Shown: positions 25,212-33,830 of the stretch, one piece after another
Layout of the letters: every line of letters starts with the position of its first letter
Position numbering within the stretch: the first letter of the stretch is position 1
Source of the DNA: DATARH01 sp036278835
Lineage (GTDB): Bacteria > Pseudomonadota > Alphaproteobacteria > ATCC43930 > CGMCC-115725
DNA length: 41,607 nucleotides
Assembly (NCBI GenBank): GCA_036278835.1
Contig: DASUKH010000292.1
Coordinates: forward strand, 1-41,607
Reading direction: 5' to 3'
Made by a program: the position numbers and the translations under genes
Notes under the pieces: generated by a model
The model's database searches: none
The model's input: the letters and a program-made list of their open reading frames with translations, nothing else
What the model was told of the DNA's origin: nothing

Positions 25212-27427
25212 TCCGGGGCGTCCTGCCCGCGGATCTGGAATTTGAGCGCACGCTCCCATTCCATGAACAGGTCATCGTAATTGATGAGGCGGGAATCGGC
25301 GTAGTCGTCCGGCACGTAATCGCCGGTGCGGTTCTTCTGGAACCAGTTGTCGCCGCGGCTGGTGCCGTCTGCGGTCGTCTGGATATTGACGTAATCAGGG
25401 CGCGAGGCGGCCCAGTAATAGCACGAGCATTCGCGGAAATCGTTCTGCCAGGGCGAGCACAAGCCCTGCGTCAGCTCGCCCGCCTTCGCCAATTCGCGGG
25501 AGATCAGCGCAGTGCCCGGCTCGAAGAAAGGGCGCACCCGCAGGCTTGCCTTTCGGTATTGGCCGCGTTTTTCCTCGTCCCACGCTTCCGGTTCGACCGT
25601 AGGTTCAGCCGTGAAATAGCATTCGACGATCTGCCCCTGCCGCTGGTGCAGCATTTCGGCAAGATTGTTCGACCATTCGATGCAGAGCACGCCGTTCGGG
25701 TTCTGCTCCCAGGCCACCGGCACGCTCTTGTCGGGGTCGGCCGGCGAGGGACCGGTGATCGGATAGACAAGCGGGCGTCCGTCGGCCCACAACAGCCGGT
25801 GGCCCTTGAGGTCGGCGTGCCCGGAATCGGCCTCGAGCACGTAATTATCGTGCTCGCTGAGCACAATGCCCTCAAACAGCCGACGCCACACCGCGCGGAA
25901 ATCGAACTCCAGCCCCGGTGTCGGGTTGCCGATCGCCATCTGCGGACGCGAGTTGATCGGGTTGCCGGCGGCCTCGTAAAAAAGCTGCGCCGTCAGGTTG
26001 CGCGGCTTGAGCGCCGGCTCCGGCGGCGCGGGCGGCGGCTCCCGCTCCACGAACGCCGCCGTGTTCGCCGCCTTGCGAACGGTGTCGATCTGCCGCCGGG
26101 TCAGGGTGAGATAAAACCCGTCGGCGCCGCACATCAGCGCCGGCATCTTGCGGCGGCCGCGATCGGTGAGATCGCCGGCTTCCTCCGGCTGGCGCAGCAA
26201 GTCGGCGAACCATGGCGCCGCGCCGCCGCGCAAGGCGGCGAATGCCTCCTGGTGCAGCGCCAGCACCGCCAGGGTATCGACATTCTGCGTCGCCATCACC
26301 GGCCGCAACATGCGCTGCGTGTCGAACGCCTCCTCCGCCGGCATCGTGTCGAGCGACAACGGCGGCCGGCCGCGCACGGTATTGCCGTTCATCACCGCCA
26401 CGTTCATCAGCCGCACCGTCTCGTAGGCCCGGCGGATGATGTCCTCGGCCTTGTCGCGGAGCCGCGCACGATCATTGTCGCGCATCAGCGGCCCCTCGAC
26501 GATCTGCTCGAGTTCGTCGGCCATCGTACGCACGATGATCGAATCGGGCGCATAATCCGGCGGCCCGGAGGAAATGCGCGCGGCGGCGCGCCACTCGCGG
26601 TCGCCGACACCGACCTTCAGCTCGACAAAACCGTCGCAGGTGTCGTCGAGATAGCCGCGGCTGACGGCGACGTCGCCGTGCAGCCAGGGCGGCGCCGGCG
26701 GCTCGATCGCAAACAGCGACGGCGGCGCCGTCTCGTGCACCGCCTTCTGATCCGGGTTCATCGCCCGGGTAATGTCCCAGCCGTGCCAGCGCCCCTTTGC
26801 CGCGTCGTAAAGCGCCCGCTCGTCCGGGATCACGCGGCGGTCGCGCTCGGGCAAATTGGGGCCGTAGATCAGGCCGTGGGCCGGCGTAAAGCGCAGGCGG
26901 ATTTCGGGGAATGCATCATCGGCGCGGATGTGCTGCACTTGGCCAAGCGGGATTGTCGCGTTCTCGACCAGGTTGCCGGCATGGCCCATGAGCGGCCGCA
27001 GACCATGATCGGCGAACCAGCCGGTATCCGCCCGTATGATGTCGCCGGGATCGCGGGTCCGGCGGTACACTTTGCGGTTCTGCACCTCGATACGCCAGCG
27101 CACGGCGGCGACGGCGCCGGCCTGCCGCAGCAGCTTCATGGTCAATGGCGCGAGCTCGCGGTAGTCGATGACGGCGAAGGCCTCGACGAACGGCGCCACC
27201 GGACGCACCCGCCCGCCCGCCTTGAAGGAGATTTGCTCCGGAACCCGGCGCTGCGCGATGGCGCCGGTCGCGGTGTCGACAATCAAGGTCGCGGCCGGGG
27301 TGATGCGGCGGAAACCGAGCGGGTGGTCCGGATCCTCGGTCAGCGTGTAATTGTCGAGCGGCTCGGCGGCGGAGCCGACCCGCGCGATTGCCAGGGTCGG
27401 CAGCAGGCGGATGCCGGTGATCGTCAT
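25208..27427 (-). CDS. LodA/GoxA-like protein, candidate CTQ-dependent oxidase
   Basis: A 739-residue protein with the N-terminal pattern IRLLPTLAIARVGS (residues 6-19), matching the IRxHPAIGIARVGNS start of LodA (lysine epsilon-oxidase) and GoxA. Later MAIGNPTPGLEFDFR fits the family's PGIE region. The C-terminus holds CSPWQNDFRECSC (Asp663, Cys667 and Cys669), matching the Asp-x3-Cys that in LodA is Asp512/Cys516. Trp724 in FMEWERALKF is the best candidate for the partner Trp (LodA Trp581). If correct, a cysteine tryptophylquinone would form and the enzyme would oxidise a primary amine with H2O2 as by-product. No signal peptide. ATG 27427 overlaps the ferritin-like stop by 4 nt. Similarity is recognisable but distant. 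Confidence 0.68.
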   Translation of the reverse strand: MTITGIRLLPTLAIARVGSAAEPLDNYTLTEDPDHPLGFRRITPAATLIVDTATGAIAQRRVPEQISFKAGGRVRPVAPFVEAFAVIDYRELAPLTMKLLRQAGAVAAVRWRIEVQNRKVYRRTRDPGDIIRADTGWFADHGLRPLMGHAGNLVENATIPLGQVQHIRADDAFPEIRLRFTPAHGLIYGPNLPERDRRVIPDERALYDAAKGRWHGWDITRAMNPDQKAVHETAPPSLFAIEPPAPPWLHGDVAVSRGYLDDTCDGFVELKVGVGDREWRAAARISSGPPDYAPDSIIVRTMADELEQIVEGPLMRDNDRARLRDKAEDIIRRAYETVRLMNVAVMNGNTVRGRPPLSLDTMPAEEAFDTQRMLRPVMATQNVDTLAVLALHQEAFAALRGGAAPWFADLLRQPEEAGDLTDRGRRKMPALMCGADGFYLTLTRRQIDTVRKAANTAAFVEREPPPAPPEPALKPRNLTAQLFYEAAGNPINSRPQMAIGNPTPGLEFDFRAVWRRLFEGIVLSEHDNYVLEADSGHADLKGHRLLWADGRPLVYPITGPSPADPDKSVPVAWEQNPNGVLCIEWSNNLAEMLHQRQGQIVECYFTAEPTVEPEAWDEEKRGQYRKASLRVRPFFEPGTALISRELAKAGELTQGLCSPWQNDFRECSCYYWAASRPDYVNIQTTADGTSRGDNWFQKNRTGDYVPDDYADSRLINYDDLFMEWERALKFQIRGQDAPD

Positions 27428-28947
27428 TGAAACGCCCTCCGCCCCGGCCGGCCGTCGATCAGGGCGTCGAGCCACCCCAGCGCCTGCCCGTCGATATCGG
27501 CCATTGCCGTCAGATAGCCTGCCTCATCGTGCGCCAGTTCGCCGAGGTCGCGCAGTTGCTTCTTCAAGCTGGCCGCCTCGCCGATCAGCTCGCGGTGAAG
27601 GCGCCACCGGTTGCGCGTCATCGAGGGCAGAACCAGGGTGTAAGGCATCTGGAACGGCGGGCCGGCGAACCGGCCGTCATTGCCGCCCGCCGGACGGCGG
27701 ACCAGGATGCCGGCGATCGTCTTCAAGTTATACATCTCGGCGAATGCCCGGTGCATGACGGCACCGCGGTTCAGCGGTTCGTCTCCCGCACCCTGCCGCG
27801 CCATCAACAAGGCATGCGTCAGATAGGCGAGCAGCATGCGGTAGCGCAGGTTGAACAGGTTCGCCCAGATCGTCGACCGGGTGTCGGCGATCTCCGTGCA
27901 CCCCACCTGCGCCGCGCTAGTCGGGTTGACGATAACCGGGCGCGCCGGGCTCCACTCGTCGTCGCCGGACAGCGCGTCGAGTTCGCGATAAATTTTCAGA
28001 AAGCGATCAAAATGCGAGGGATAGCGCTCCTCCTCAGGGGCCGCCTGCGCGCGCTCCTCGTCGCGCCGCACACGCCGTTGCAGGCGCAGCGCCGCTGGCG
28101 GGATATTGCCTTCGGAATATTGCGCCAGGGCGCGGTGCAACGCGTCGGGCGACTCGCCCTGGCTGGCGATCCGGCGCAAGGCCTCGAGCGCCTCGTCTCG
28201 GGTCGCGGCGACTTCGACCTTGACCTCGGCGTCGCGCGCCCCGGCGCGGTAGCCGCGCCCCCACTCGTCCCATGACGCCTGCGCCGCGACCGAGCCGGGG
28301 TCGAACTCGGCGTCAGGGATGCGTTCGTGGTCGGCGATGGTCGCGATCAGGCTCTGGTAAATGACGCCGACCCGTGTGACCCTGGGCCGCTCCATGCCGC
28401 CGAGGCGACGGGCGGTGTCGCGGGCGCGCGTGACGATCTCGTCCTTGTCGTCGTCCGCCCATCGTTCCGGCATCTCGGCATAAACATAGATCGCCAGCGT
28501 GTCGAGCGACAACGGCGCCAGTGTGAACGGCGCCGGATAGAAGACGCTGTCCCACGGGTAGTCCTCGCGGTCGAACTCGACCGGCCCGCCAAGCAGGGCA
28601 AGCAGGTTTTGCACGGTCAGGAGGTGGCCCATCTCCTCCTTGGCGACCGCGAGAATTTCGGCGCGCCAGCGCTCGACCGCCGCGCGATGCGGCGCCGGCA
28701 CCTGCTCGCCGCCAAGCGAATAGGCGGCATAGAGGTACTGCACCATCAGCGCGTGCTCGATCGACGAGGCGATGTGCAGCAGCATGATGGCGTAGTCGCG
28801 CCACGTCAGCTCCGGCGGCTTCACGGCCCCGCCCGCTCCATCCGGGGCCGCAACGGCCGCCGCCAGCCAAGCGAAATGGCCGGCGCCGGCGCCCTCCGGC
28901 GCGGTCAGCTCCAGCCCCCGGAGATGGCGCCGCTTGCGTGCCTGCAT
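27424..28947 (-). CDS. Ferritin-like protein, VioB/RebD-type ferritin domain
   Basis: A 507-residue protein. The region from about 45 to 300 has the ferritin-like domain of the VioB/RebD group (iminophenylpyruvate dimer synthases): LLHIASSIEHALMVQYLYAA (Glu64, His65) and AVAKEEMGHLLTVQNLLALL (Glu104/105, His108), with SHFDRFLKIY later. The Glu/His set could hold a di-iron or haem-linked metal site. The C-terminal third (NPTSAAQVGC onward) matches nothing I recognise. It is the first gene of the four-gene coupled set, its ATG directly follows GAGGGGAG, and its stop overlaps the LodA-like start by 4 nt. Role in the system is inferred, for example oxygen activation or substrate supply. Confidence 0.78.
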   Translation of the reverse strand: MQARKRRHLRGLELTAPEGAGAGHFAWLAAAVAAPDGAGGAVKPPELTWRDYAIMLLHIASSIEHALMVQYLYAAYSLGGEQVPAPHRAAVERWRAEILAVAKEEMGHLLTVQNLLALLGGPVEFDREDYPWDSVFYPAPFTLAPLSLDTLAIYVYAEMPERWADDDKDEIVTRARDTARRLGGMERPRVTRVGVIYQSLIATIADHERIPDAEFDPGSVAAQASWDEWGRGYRAGARDAEVKVEVAATRDEALEALRRIASQGESPDALHRALAQYSEGNIPPAALRLQRRVRRDEERAQAAPEEERYPSHFDRFLKIYRELDALSGDDEWSPARPVIVNPTSAAQVGCTEIADTRSTIWANLFNLRYRMLLAYLTHALLMARQGAGDEPLNRGAVMHRAFAEMYNLKTIAGILVRRPAGGNDGRFAGPPFQMPYTLVLPSMTRNRWRLHRELIGEAASLKKQLRDLGELAHDEAGYLTAMADIDGQALGWLDALIDGRPGRRAFQ

Positions 28948-29054
28948 CTCCCCTCATCCCTGTCCGCCGGCCCGATCCGTTATTCGCGAATCGGCCCCTT
29001 CGATTGTTGCGCCGGCAGACCGCGGTGCAAACGGTTTCGCTCGCCGCCGCACGA

Positions 29055-32000
29055 TCAATGTGGCATCGCGAGCAGCGCGCGGGCCGCCCTCAGATCGGGA
29101 GCCGCGAATCCCTCGGTGAAGCCTCCGAGAAGCGGTTCCAGCAATCGCCCGGCTTCTTCCGCCCTGCCGCGAGCCTGAGCCAATCTCGCGAGACGCGTGA
29201 CGAGCCGCAATTCGAGCATTTTCGACCCGCCCGTCCGCGCCTCGTCGAGCGCCTGACGCAGGCAGAGCTCCGCCGCCGCGCGCTGCGGCGGCGATGCAGC
29301 CAGCAGCGTTTCGGCGCGCAACCCGAGAACCTCCGGCTTCCACCAGTTCGCCCCGGTTTCGTCGATATGCCGCAACGCGGTCTCCACCTCCGCCGTCGCC
29401 TCGTCGGGCCGCCCCGCGATCAGCAGAAGGCGGACCAGAAGAGCCCGAAAATAATCCCGCATCAGGGTCGTGTTGGTCGCCTCGTAGCGCGCGAGCGCGT
29501 CGCGCATCGGCGCGATGGCGGCAGCCGGGTCGCCCGTCTGTGCCCCTGCCCAAAGCCCCATTATCGACAGCCACGGACCGAAAAACCCGAGCCGGTGGCG
29601 CTCGCAAAACGCTTCGCCCTCGGCGCTGACCGCCGCCAGGGTCGCGAAATCCTCGGCCATCGCATAGACGTGCGTCACCAGCCCGAGCACGTGCCCGAGC
29701 GTATGCGCATGCGCGAAGTGCCGGGCGGCGGCAACCGCCTCGTCGGCCGTCCGGCGCGCCTGGTCGGGCAGGCCGACAAGCCACAGCGCGACCGAAAGCC
29801 AGGCCCGGGCGGAGATCCCGACATGGCTGCCGAAGCGGAAGGTCAGCCCGCGATGCTCCGCGTGATCGTAAAGCGCGATCGCGGTTTCGAGATGGCTTCG
29901 CGCCGCGGCGCATTCGCCGCGGTAGAGCGCGAGCACGCCCAACACCCGGTGGGCGAGGCACAGATACCCGGAATGGCGGTGCTCCTCGGCGAGCGCCAGC
30001 AGCCGTCGCAGCGGCGGCGCCCCGGATTCGAGCCGGCCCCCCATCAGATGCCCGATATACATGCCAAACAGCACGCCGACCCGTTCGTCGAGCGTGCCGA
30101 ACTCGATCAGCTCGCCGGCCCGCGCGTAGGCGCCTGCGGTCACCTCACTGCCATACCCGTTGACCGCGATCGAGGCGTGGGCGAGCGTCAGCCGCATCGT
30201 CAGTTCCGTCCGGGCCCGCCCGGCGCCGTCGGGTAGCTGCGCGAGAACGGCCAGCCCCTTTGTCAGGTGGTCGATCGCCTCCCGGTTGGCCGAGCGGGTC
30301 ACCGCGCGGCTGCCGGCCTTCATCCAGTAATCCACCGCCTTGCCGGTCAGGCCGGCGGCGTTGCTGTGCATCGCCAACAGCTCGGGCGCCCGTTCCGCCG
30401 TCTCGGGAAACCCGGCTTCCAGCACCTCGACGATGCGCCCGTGCAGATGCTGCCGCCTGGGGCGCAACATCATGCTATAGGCGACATCCTGCAGCAGGGA
30501 GTGATTGAAGCGGTACTCGGCATCGGGCGGCTCGCCGTCGCAGTGGATGATCTGCGCCTCGGCAAGCCGAGCCAGTGCCGACTGCAGCTCGGCGTCGGTC
30601 CGGTTCGACACCGAGCGCATCATCGCATAAGAAAACTGCCGGCCGAGCACGGCGCCGGCCTGCGCGATTTCGATCGCCGGCCCCAGCCGGTCGAGGCGGG
30701 CCTGCAACGAGGCTGCGAGGTTGGTCGGTATCGCCATCGCCGGCAGCGGCGCGGCCAGGACATAACGCCCGGAATCGGCGCGCAGCAGGCCGCTCTCGAG
30801 CATCGCCTTGGTCATTTCCTCAATAAACAGCGGCACGCCTTCGGTGCGGCGAAGGATCGGTTCGAGCACCTCCGGCGGCAGGCTGCGCCCGCCGGCCACC
30901 TCGATGGCGATCATTGCGGCGTCGCTGCGGCCGAGGCCGGTCAGCGCGATCGTCGTTACGTCCGCTCGCTCCCCCCACGGCGGCGTATATTCCGGGCGCG
31001 CGGTCAGCAGTACCAGCACGCGCCACCGCGGCGCCTCGTCGATAATTCGGCTGAGCAGCTCCTGCGAGGTCGGATCGGCCCAGTGCAAATCCTCCATCAG
31101 CACGAGGACCGGGTTGCGCCGCGCCATCCAGGCGATCTGATCGACGATTGCCGTGAAAACCCGTTCCCGGCGCTCGCGCGCGGTTTCGGCCGGCGGCGCG
31201 ACCCCGCCGTCGACAGGCAGGGACATCAGGTCCGCCAACACGGAAAGGGCCGGCTCGGCACCGGCCGGCGAGCCGGCCAGCAGGCCCTTCAGTTTTTCGA
31301 GTTTTCGCTGCGGCGGGTCGGCGTGCTCGAATCCGGCCACCCGCTCGATGTGATTGACGAACGGGAACAACGCGCTCGACGTATGGTAGGGCGAACAGAA
31401 CAGGCGCAGGCGCAGATAGGCTTCGCCCTCAAGACGAGCGATCAGCGCCTCGCTCAGCCGCGACTTGCCGATGCCCGGTTCGCCGCGCAGCAGCACCACC
31501 CGGCCCGCCTCGGTGCACGCCCCGCGCCAGCTCTGCCAAAGCCCCTCGGCCTCCGCCCGGCGGCCGATCAGCGGCGCGGCAGCACGGGACCGTTGCGCGG
31601 CAAAGCGGCTCGCGACCCGCACCCGGCCCAGCACGTGCCAGGCCGCAACCGGCGCTGCGAAACCTTTGAGGGTCAGCGGCTCCAGCGCGCGATACCGGAA
31701 ATGGCCGCGGGTCAGGTCGCGGGTGGCCGCGCAGATGACCACTTGACCGGGTTCGGCGGCGGTCTGCAGCCGGGCCGCCAAATTCGCCGTCTCGCCGATC
31801 ACGTCGCGCTCGCCGGCGGCCGCGCCGAACAGGTCGCCCACGATCACCGTTCCGCTGGCAATCCCGACCCGGATTTGCAGCTTGCGCTCAATGCCGATAT
31901 TGACGGCCGCGAGCGCGTCGAACAGGTCGAGCGCAGCGCCGACTGCCTGCACGGCATCGTCCTCGCGGGCATGCGGATAGCCGAAATACGACAGGACGCC

Positions 32001-32210
32001 ATCGCCCAGCACGCGTGCGACATACCCGCCGGCGCCCCGGATCACCCCGGCGCAGCAATCGTGATAGCGCCGCATGACCTCGAGCAGATCCTCGGGATCA
32101 AGGCCGGCCGAGAGTTCGGTCGAGCCGACCAGATCGCAGAAAATGATGCTCAGCAGCCGGCGCTGCGGCGCGGCGCGCGGCGGGACGTCGGCTGGACGGT
32201 CCGAGGGCAT
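29055..32210 (-). CDS. Adenylate/guanylate cyclase with AAA-type ATPase and TPR region
   Basis: A 1051-residue signalling protein. Residues about 18-195 are a class III nucleotide cyclase: SIIFCDLVGS (metal Asp26), LGDGVLSYFG (metal Asp70), and DVIGETANLAARLQ with Asp136 and the transition-state Asn143/Arg147, so the catalytic set looks complete. Residues about 215-480 form an AAA_16-like ATPase with Walker A GEPGIGKS (243-250) and Walker B LVLMEDLHWAD. The C-terminal half is TPR-like helical repeats. Such fusions are common in alphaproteobacteria, with unclear inputs. It lies 107 nt upstream of the ferritin-like gene on the same strand, and a regulatory link is only inferred. Confidence 0.9.
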   Translation of the reverse strand: MPSDRPADVPPRAAPQRRLLSIIFCDLVGSTELSAGLDPEDLLEVMRRYHDCCAGVIRGAGGYVARVLGDGVLSYFGYPHAREDDAVQAVGAALDLFDALAAVNIGIERKLQIRVGIASGTVIVGDLFGAAAGERDVIGETANLAARLQTAAEPGQVVICAATRDLTRGHFRYRALEPLTLKGFAAPVAAWHVLGRVRVASRFAAQRSRAAAPLIGRRAEAEGLWQSWRGACTEAGRVVLLRGEPGIGKSRLSEALIARLEGEAYLRLRLFCSPYHTSSALFPFVNHIERVAGFEHADPPQRKLEKLKGLLAGSPAGAEPALSVLADLMSLPVDGGVAPPAETARERRERVFTAIVDQIAWMARRNPVLVLMEDLHWADPTSQELLSRIIDEAPRWRVLVLLTARPEYTPPWGERADVTTIALTGLGRSDAAMIAIEVAGGRSLPPEVLEPILRRTEGVPLFIEEMTKAMLESGLLRADSGRYVLAAPLPAMAIPTNLAASLQARLDRLGPAIEIAQAGAVLGRQFSYAMMRSVSNRTDAELQSALARLAEAQIIHCDGEPPDAEYRFNHSLLQDVAYSMMLRPRRQHLHGRIVEVLEAGFPETAERAPELLAMHSNAAGLTGKAVDYWMKAGSRAVTRSANREAIDHLTKGLAVLAQLPDGAGRARTELTMRLTLAHASIAVNGYGSEVTAGAYARAGELIEFGTLDERVGVLFGMYIGHLMGGRLESGAPPLRRLLALAEEHRHSGYLCLAHRVLGVLALYRGECAAARSHLETAIALYDHAEHRGLTFRFGSHVGISARAWLSVALWLVGLPDQARRTADEAVAAARHFAHAHTLGHVLGLVTHVYAMAEDFATLAAVSAEGEAFCERHRLGFFGPWLSIMGLWAGAQTGDPAAAIAPMRDALARYEATNTTLMRDYFRALLVRLLLIAGRPDEATAEVETALRHIDETGANWWKPEVLGLRAETLLAASPPQRAAAELCLRQALDEARTGGSKMLELRLVTRLARLAQARGRAEEAGRLLEPLLGGFTEGFAAPDLRAARALLAMPH

Positions 32211-32325
32211 TTCCGATCCCGGCGACTGTCGTTAGCAACAATCTGAGCCGGGGTTCGCCTTCTTCGCAACAATTTATGCGCCCGCCTACAAATTAGGCGC
32301 TTCGTGCCGCCAGCTCGCGCTGACG

Positions 32326-32916
32326 CTACTGCGCCGCTTCCGGGCGCTGCGGCGCGGCCGCTTCGGGAAGTTGCGCGACCAGGGAAGCGATCCGCTGCAA
32401 CGAGGCCTCACGGATCGCGAGCCGGTCGAGATGACGTAGCGTGCTCGTCAGATAATCGCGGCCGGAGCCGCGCCCGCCGACCGCCCGCGCCAGCAGCCGC
32501 GCCACCTCGTCGAGGGGCAGGCGCCCGGCATAGTCGGGGGATTCGCGGCGCACGATGCAGGCGTGGGCGGCGACCGGCCCTTCGCGGGTGCGCACCGCCA
32601 CACGCCGCATCGTATAAACCCGCCCGGTCATCTCGCGCGCCCAGATATAGTCGAGCGCCTCCGCTGTGCGCGCCGCCGCCAGCCGATAGGCGATCCCGTG
32701 GCATGAGCCGCCGCGGTCGAGCCCGAGCACCAGCCCCGGCTCTTCCGGGGTGCCGCGATAATCGCGGGAATAGAGGCAGAAGCGGCGATGAAAACCGTGC
32801 AGCCGCCCGCGCCGCGCCTCGTCAAACGGGAATTCCGGATTCCACATCAGGGACCCGTAGGCAAAAATCCACACCGGCACGGCGCCGCTGCGCAACGCCG
32901 CGATCGCGGCGGGCAT
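32326..32916 (-). CDS. Gamma-glutamylcyclotransferase, ChaC-like
   Basis: A 196-residue ChaC-family protein; these split glutathione into 5-oxoproline and Cys-Gly. The substrate-binding loop VWIFAYGSLMWNPEF (YGSL at 20-23) and FHRRFCLYSRDYRGT are characteristic, and a conserved Glu in AREMTGRVY is the probable acid/base. ATG 32916 is chosen; an open frame continues upstream without family similarity. It follows the selenoprotein-candidate glutaredoxin-DinB gene by 41 nt on the same strand, which joins two thiol-related genes. Confidence 0.88.
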   Translation of the reverse strand: MPAAIAALRSGAVPVWIFAYGSLMWNPEFPFDEARRGRLHGFHRRFCLYSRDYRGTPEEPGLVLGLDRGGSCHGIAYRLAAARTAEALDYIWAREMTGRVYTMRRVAVRTREGPVAAHACIVRRESPDYAGRLPLDEVARLLARAVGGRGSGRDYLTSTLRHLDRLAIREASLQRIASLVAQLPEAAAPQRPEAAQ

Positions 32917-32957
32917 CGGGTCGACCGGATAAATGGAGACGTAGCCGGGCGCCGCGG

Positions 32958-33725
32958 TCAGTCGTCCCAAACCTTTTTCGGCATCGGCAAATCGGCAAAG
33001 TCGCCGTCGCCGAGCGGCCGTTCGAATGTGACCCCGTTCATCTCCAGCAGCATCATCCATTGCCGCGTGTGCTGCCCGATATGCCAGGTCGCACGCTCCA
33101 GCACCTCATGGAGGCTCTGCCGCCCGTAATAGGTCTCGACCGGGTTCTGCGCCGATTTGTCGTCCGTGCCCTGCCACCAGCCCTCGACCTTGCCGCGCAC
33201 CCGCCGGCCATAGGCGGCGAGCGCCCCCGTGCCCGCCACATCGGCCTTGTCGGGAATTTCGGTCGGCAATCCCTGGCTGAAGAACGCGCCGCCCGCCACC
33301 TCGATGAAGGCCTCCGGGATGCGGAACATGTGGTGCGCCAGGGCGCGGTAACTTCGCGGCCGGTTCGGCACCTCGATGTCGAGTTTCGAATCCGGCATCA
33401 TCGGCACGATCGCCAGCGCGGCATCGATAAAGCGCGACAGGCGTTCGACCAGCTGGTCCGGCGACAGCGCCGGCCCGGTCTTCTCGTCGAGCTTCAGAAA
33501 GGCGACGACCTGCGCGATGTTCTGCGCGAACACGAACTCGTCGCCGCGCGACAAAACCGGGATCGAGCGCGCGCCAAGCCGCTGCAACTCGGCCCGCCCG
33601 GCCGCGTCCGTCAACACATTAATCGATTCGAACTCGATCCCACGGACCGAGAGAAACTCCTTGAGTCTCAGGCAGCTGGTTCAACCCGGCTGCCAGAACG
33701 CCTTCAATGGCGCGGTCTGCGGCAT
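32958..33725 (-). CDS. Glutaredoxin-DinB fusion with in-frame TGA (selenoprotein candidate)
   Basis: From ATG 33725 the frame reads MPQTAPLKAFWQPG, then TGA at 33681-33683, then TSCLRLKEFLSVRGIEFESI and on to a normal stop at 32958. Family proteins read WQPGCTSCLRxKEFL here, so TGA replaces the first Cys of the redox CxxC. Reading it as Sec gives a 255-residue protein with UTSC at 15-18, a cis-Pro at 56 (ARSIPVL), and a C-terminal DinB-like four-helix domain with metal histidines (ALAHHMFRI; WHIGQHTRQ). ATG follows GAGGTGGAG. A hairpin sits just 3' of the TGA. The downstream half could otherwise start only at a GTG at 33617, leaving a broken domain. A nonsense mutation or sequencing error is the alternative. 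Confidence 0.75.
33651..33669 (-). promoter_or_regulatory. Possible bacterial SECIS-like hairpin
   Basis: On the coding strand, 11 nt after the in-frame TGA, GAGA-CUC-AAG-GAG-UU-UCUC folds into a 4+3 bp stem with a 2-nt 3' bulge and a short loop about 19-21 nt after the TGA. This is the distance range of bacterial SECIS elements. The loop is small and not E. coli fdhF-like, so the assignment is tentative. Confidence 0.35.
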
Positions 33726-33830
33726 CACTCCACCTCGATCGCAACTCCGGATCATCCAGTTACCCGCTTCGCACCGGGCCGTCAATCGGCAGCCTCTTCC
33801 CACCATCGCAGGCGGCGCTATAAACCGGCG

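Noticed and set aside
24851..27430. 859-codon plus-strand frame opposite the LodA-like gene
   Set aside because: Composition is His/Arg/Gly-rich shadow; the minus-strand protein has family motifs and coupled neighbours.
30267..32246. 659-codon plus-strand frame opposite the cyclase
   Set aside because: Shadow of the cyclase/ATPase; no motif or ribosome binding site.
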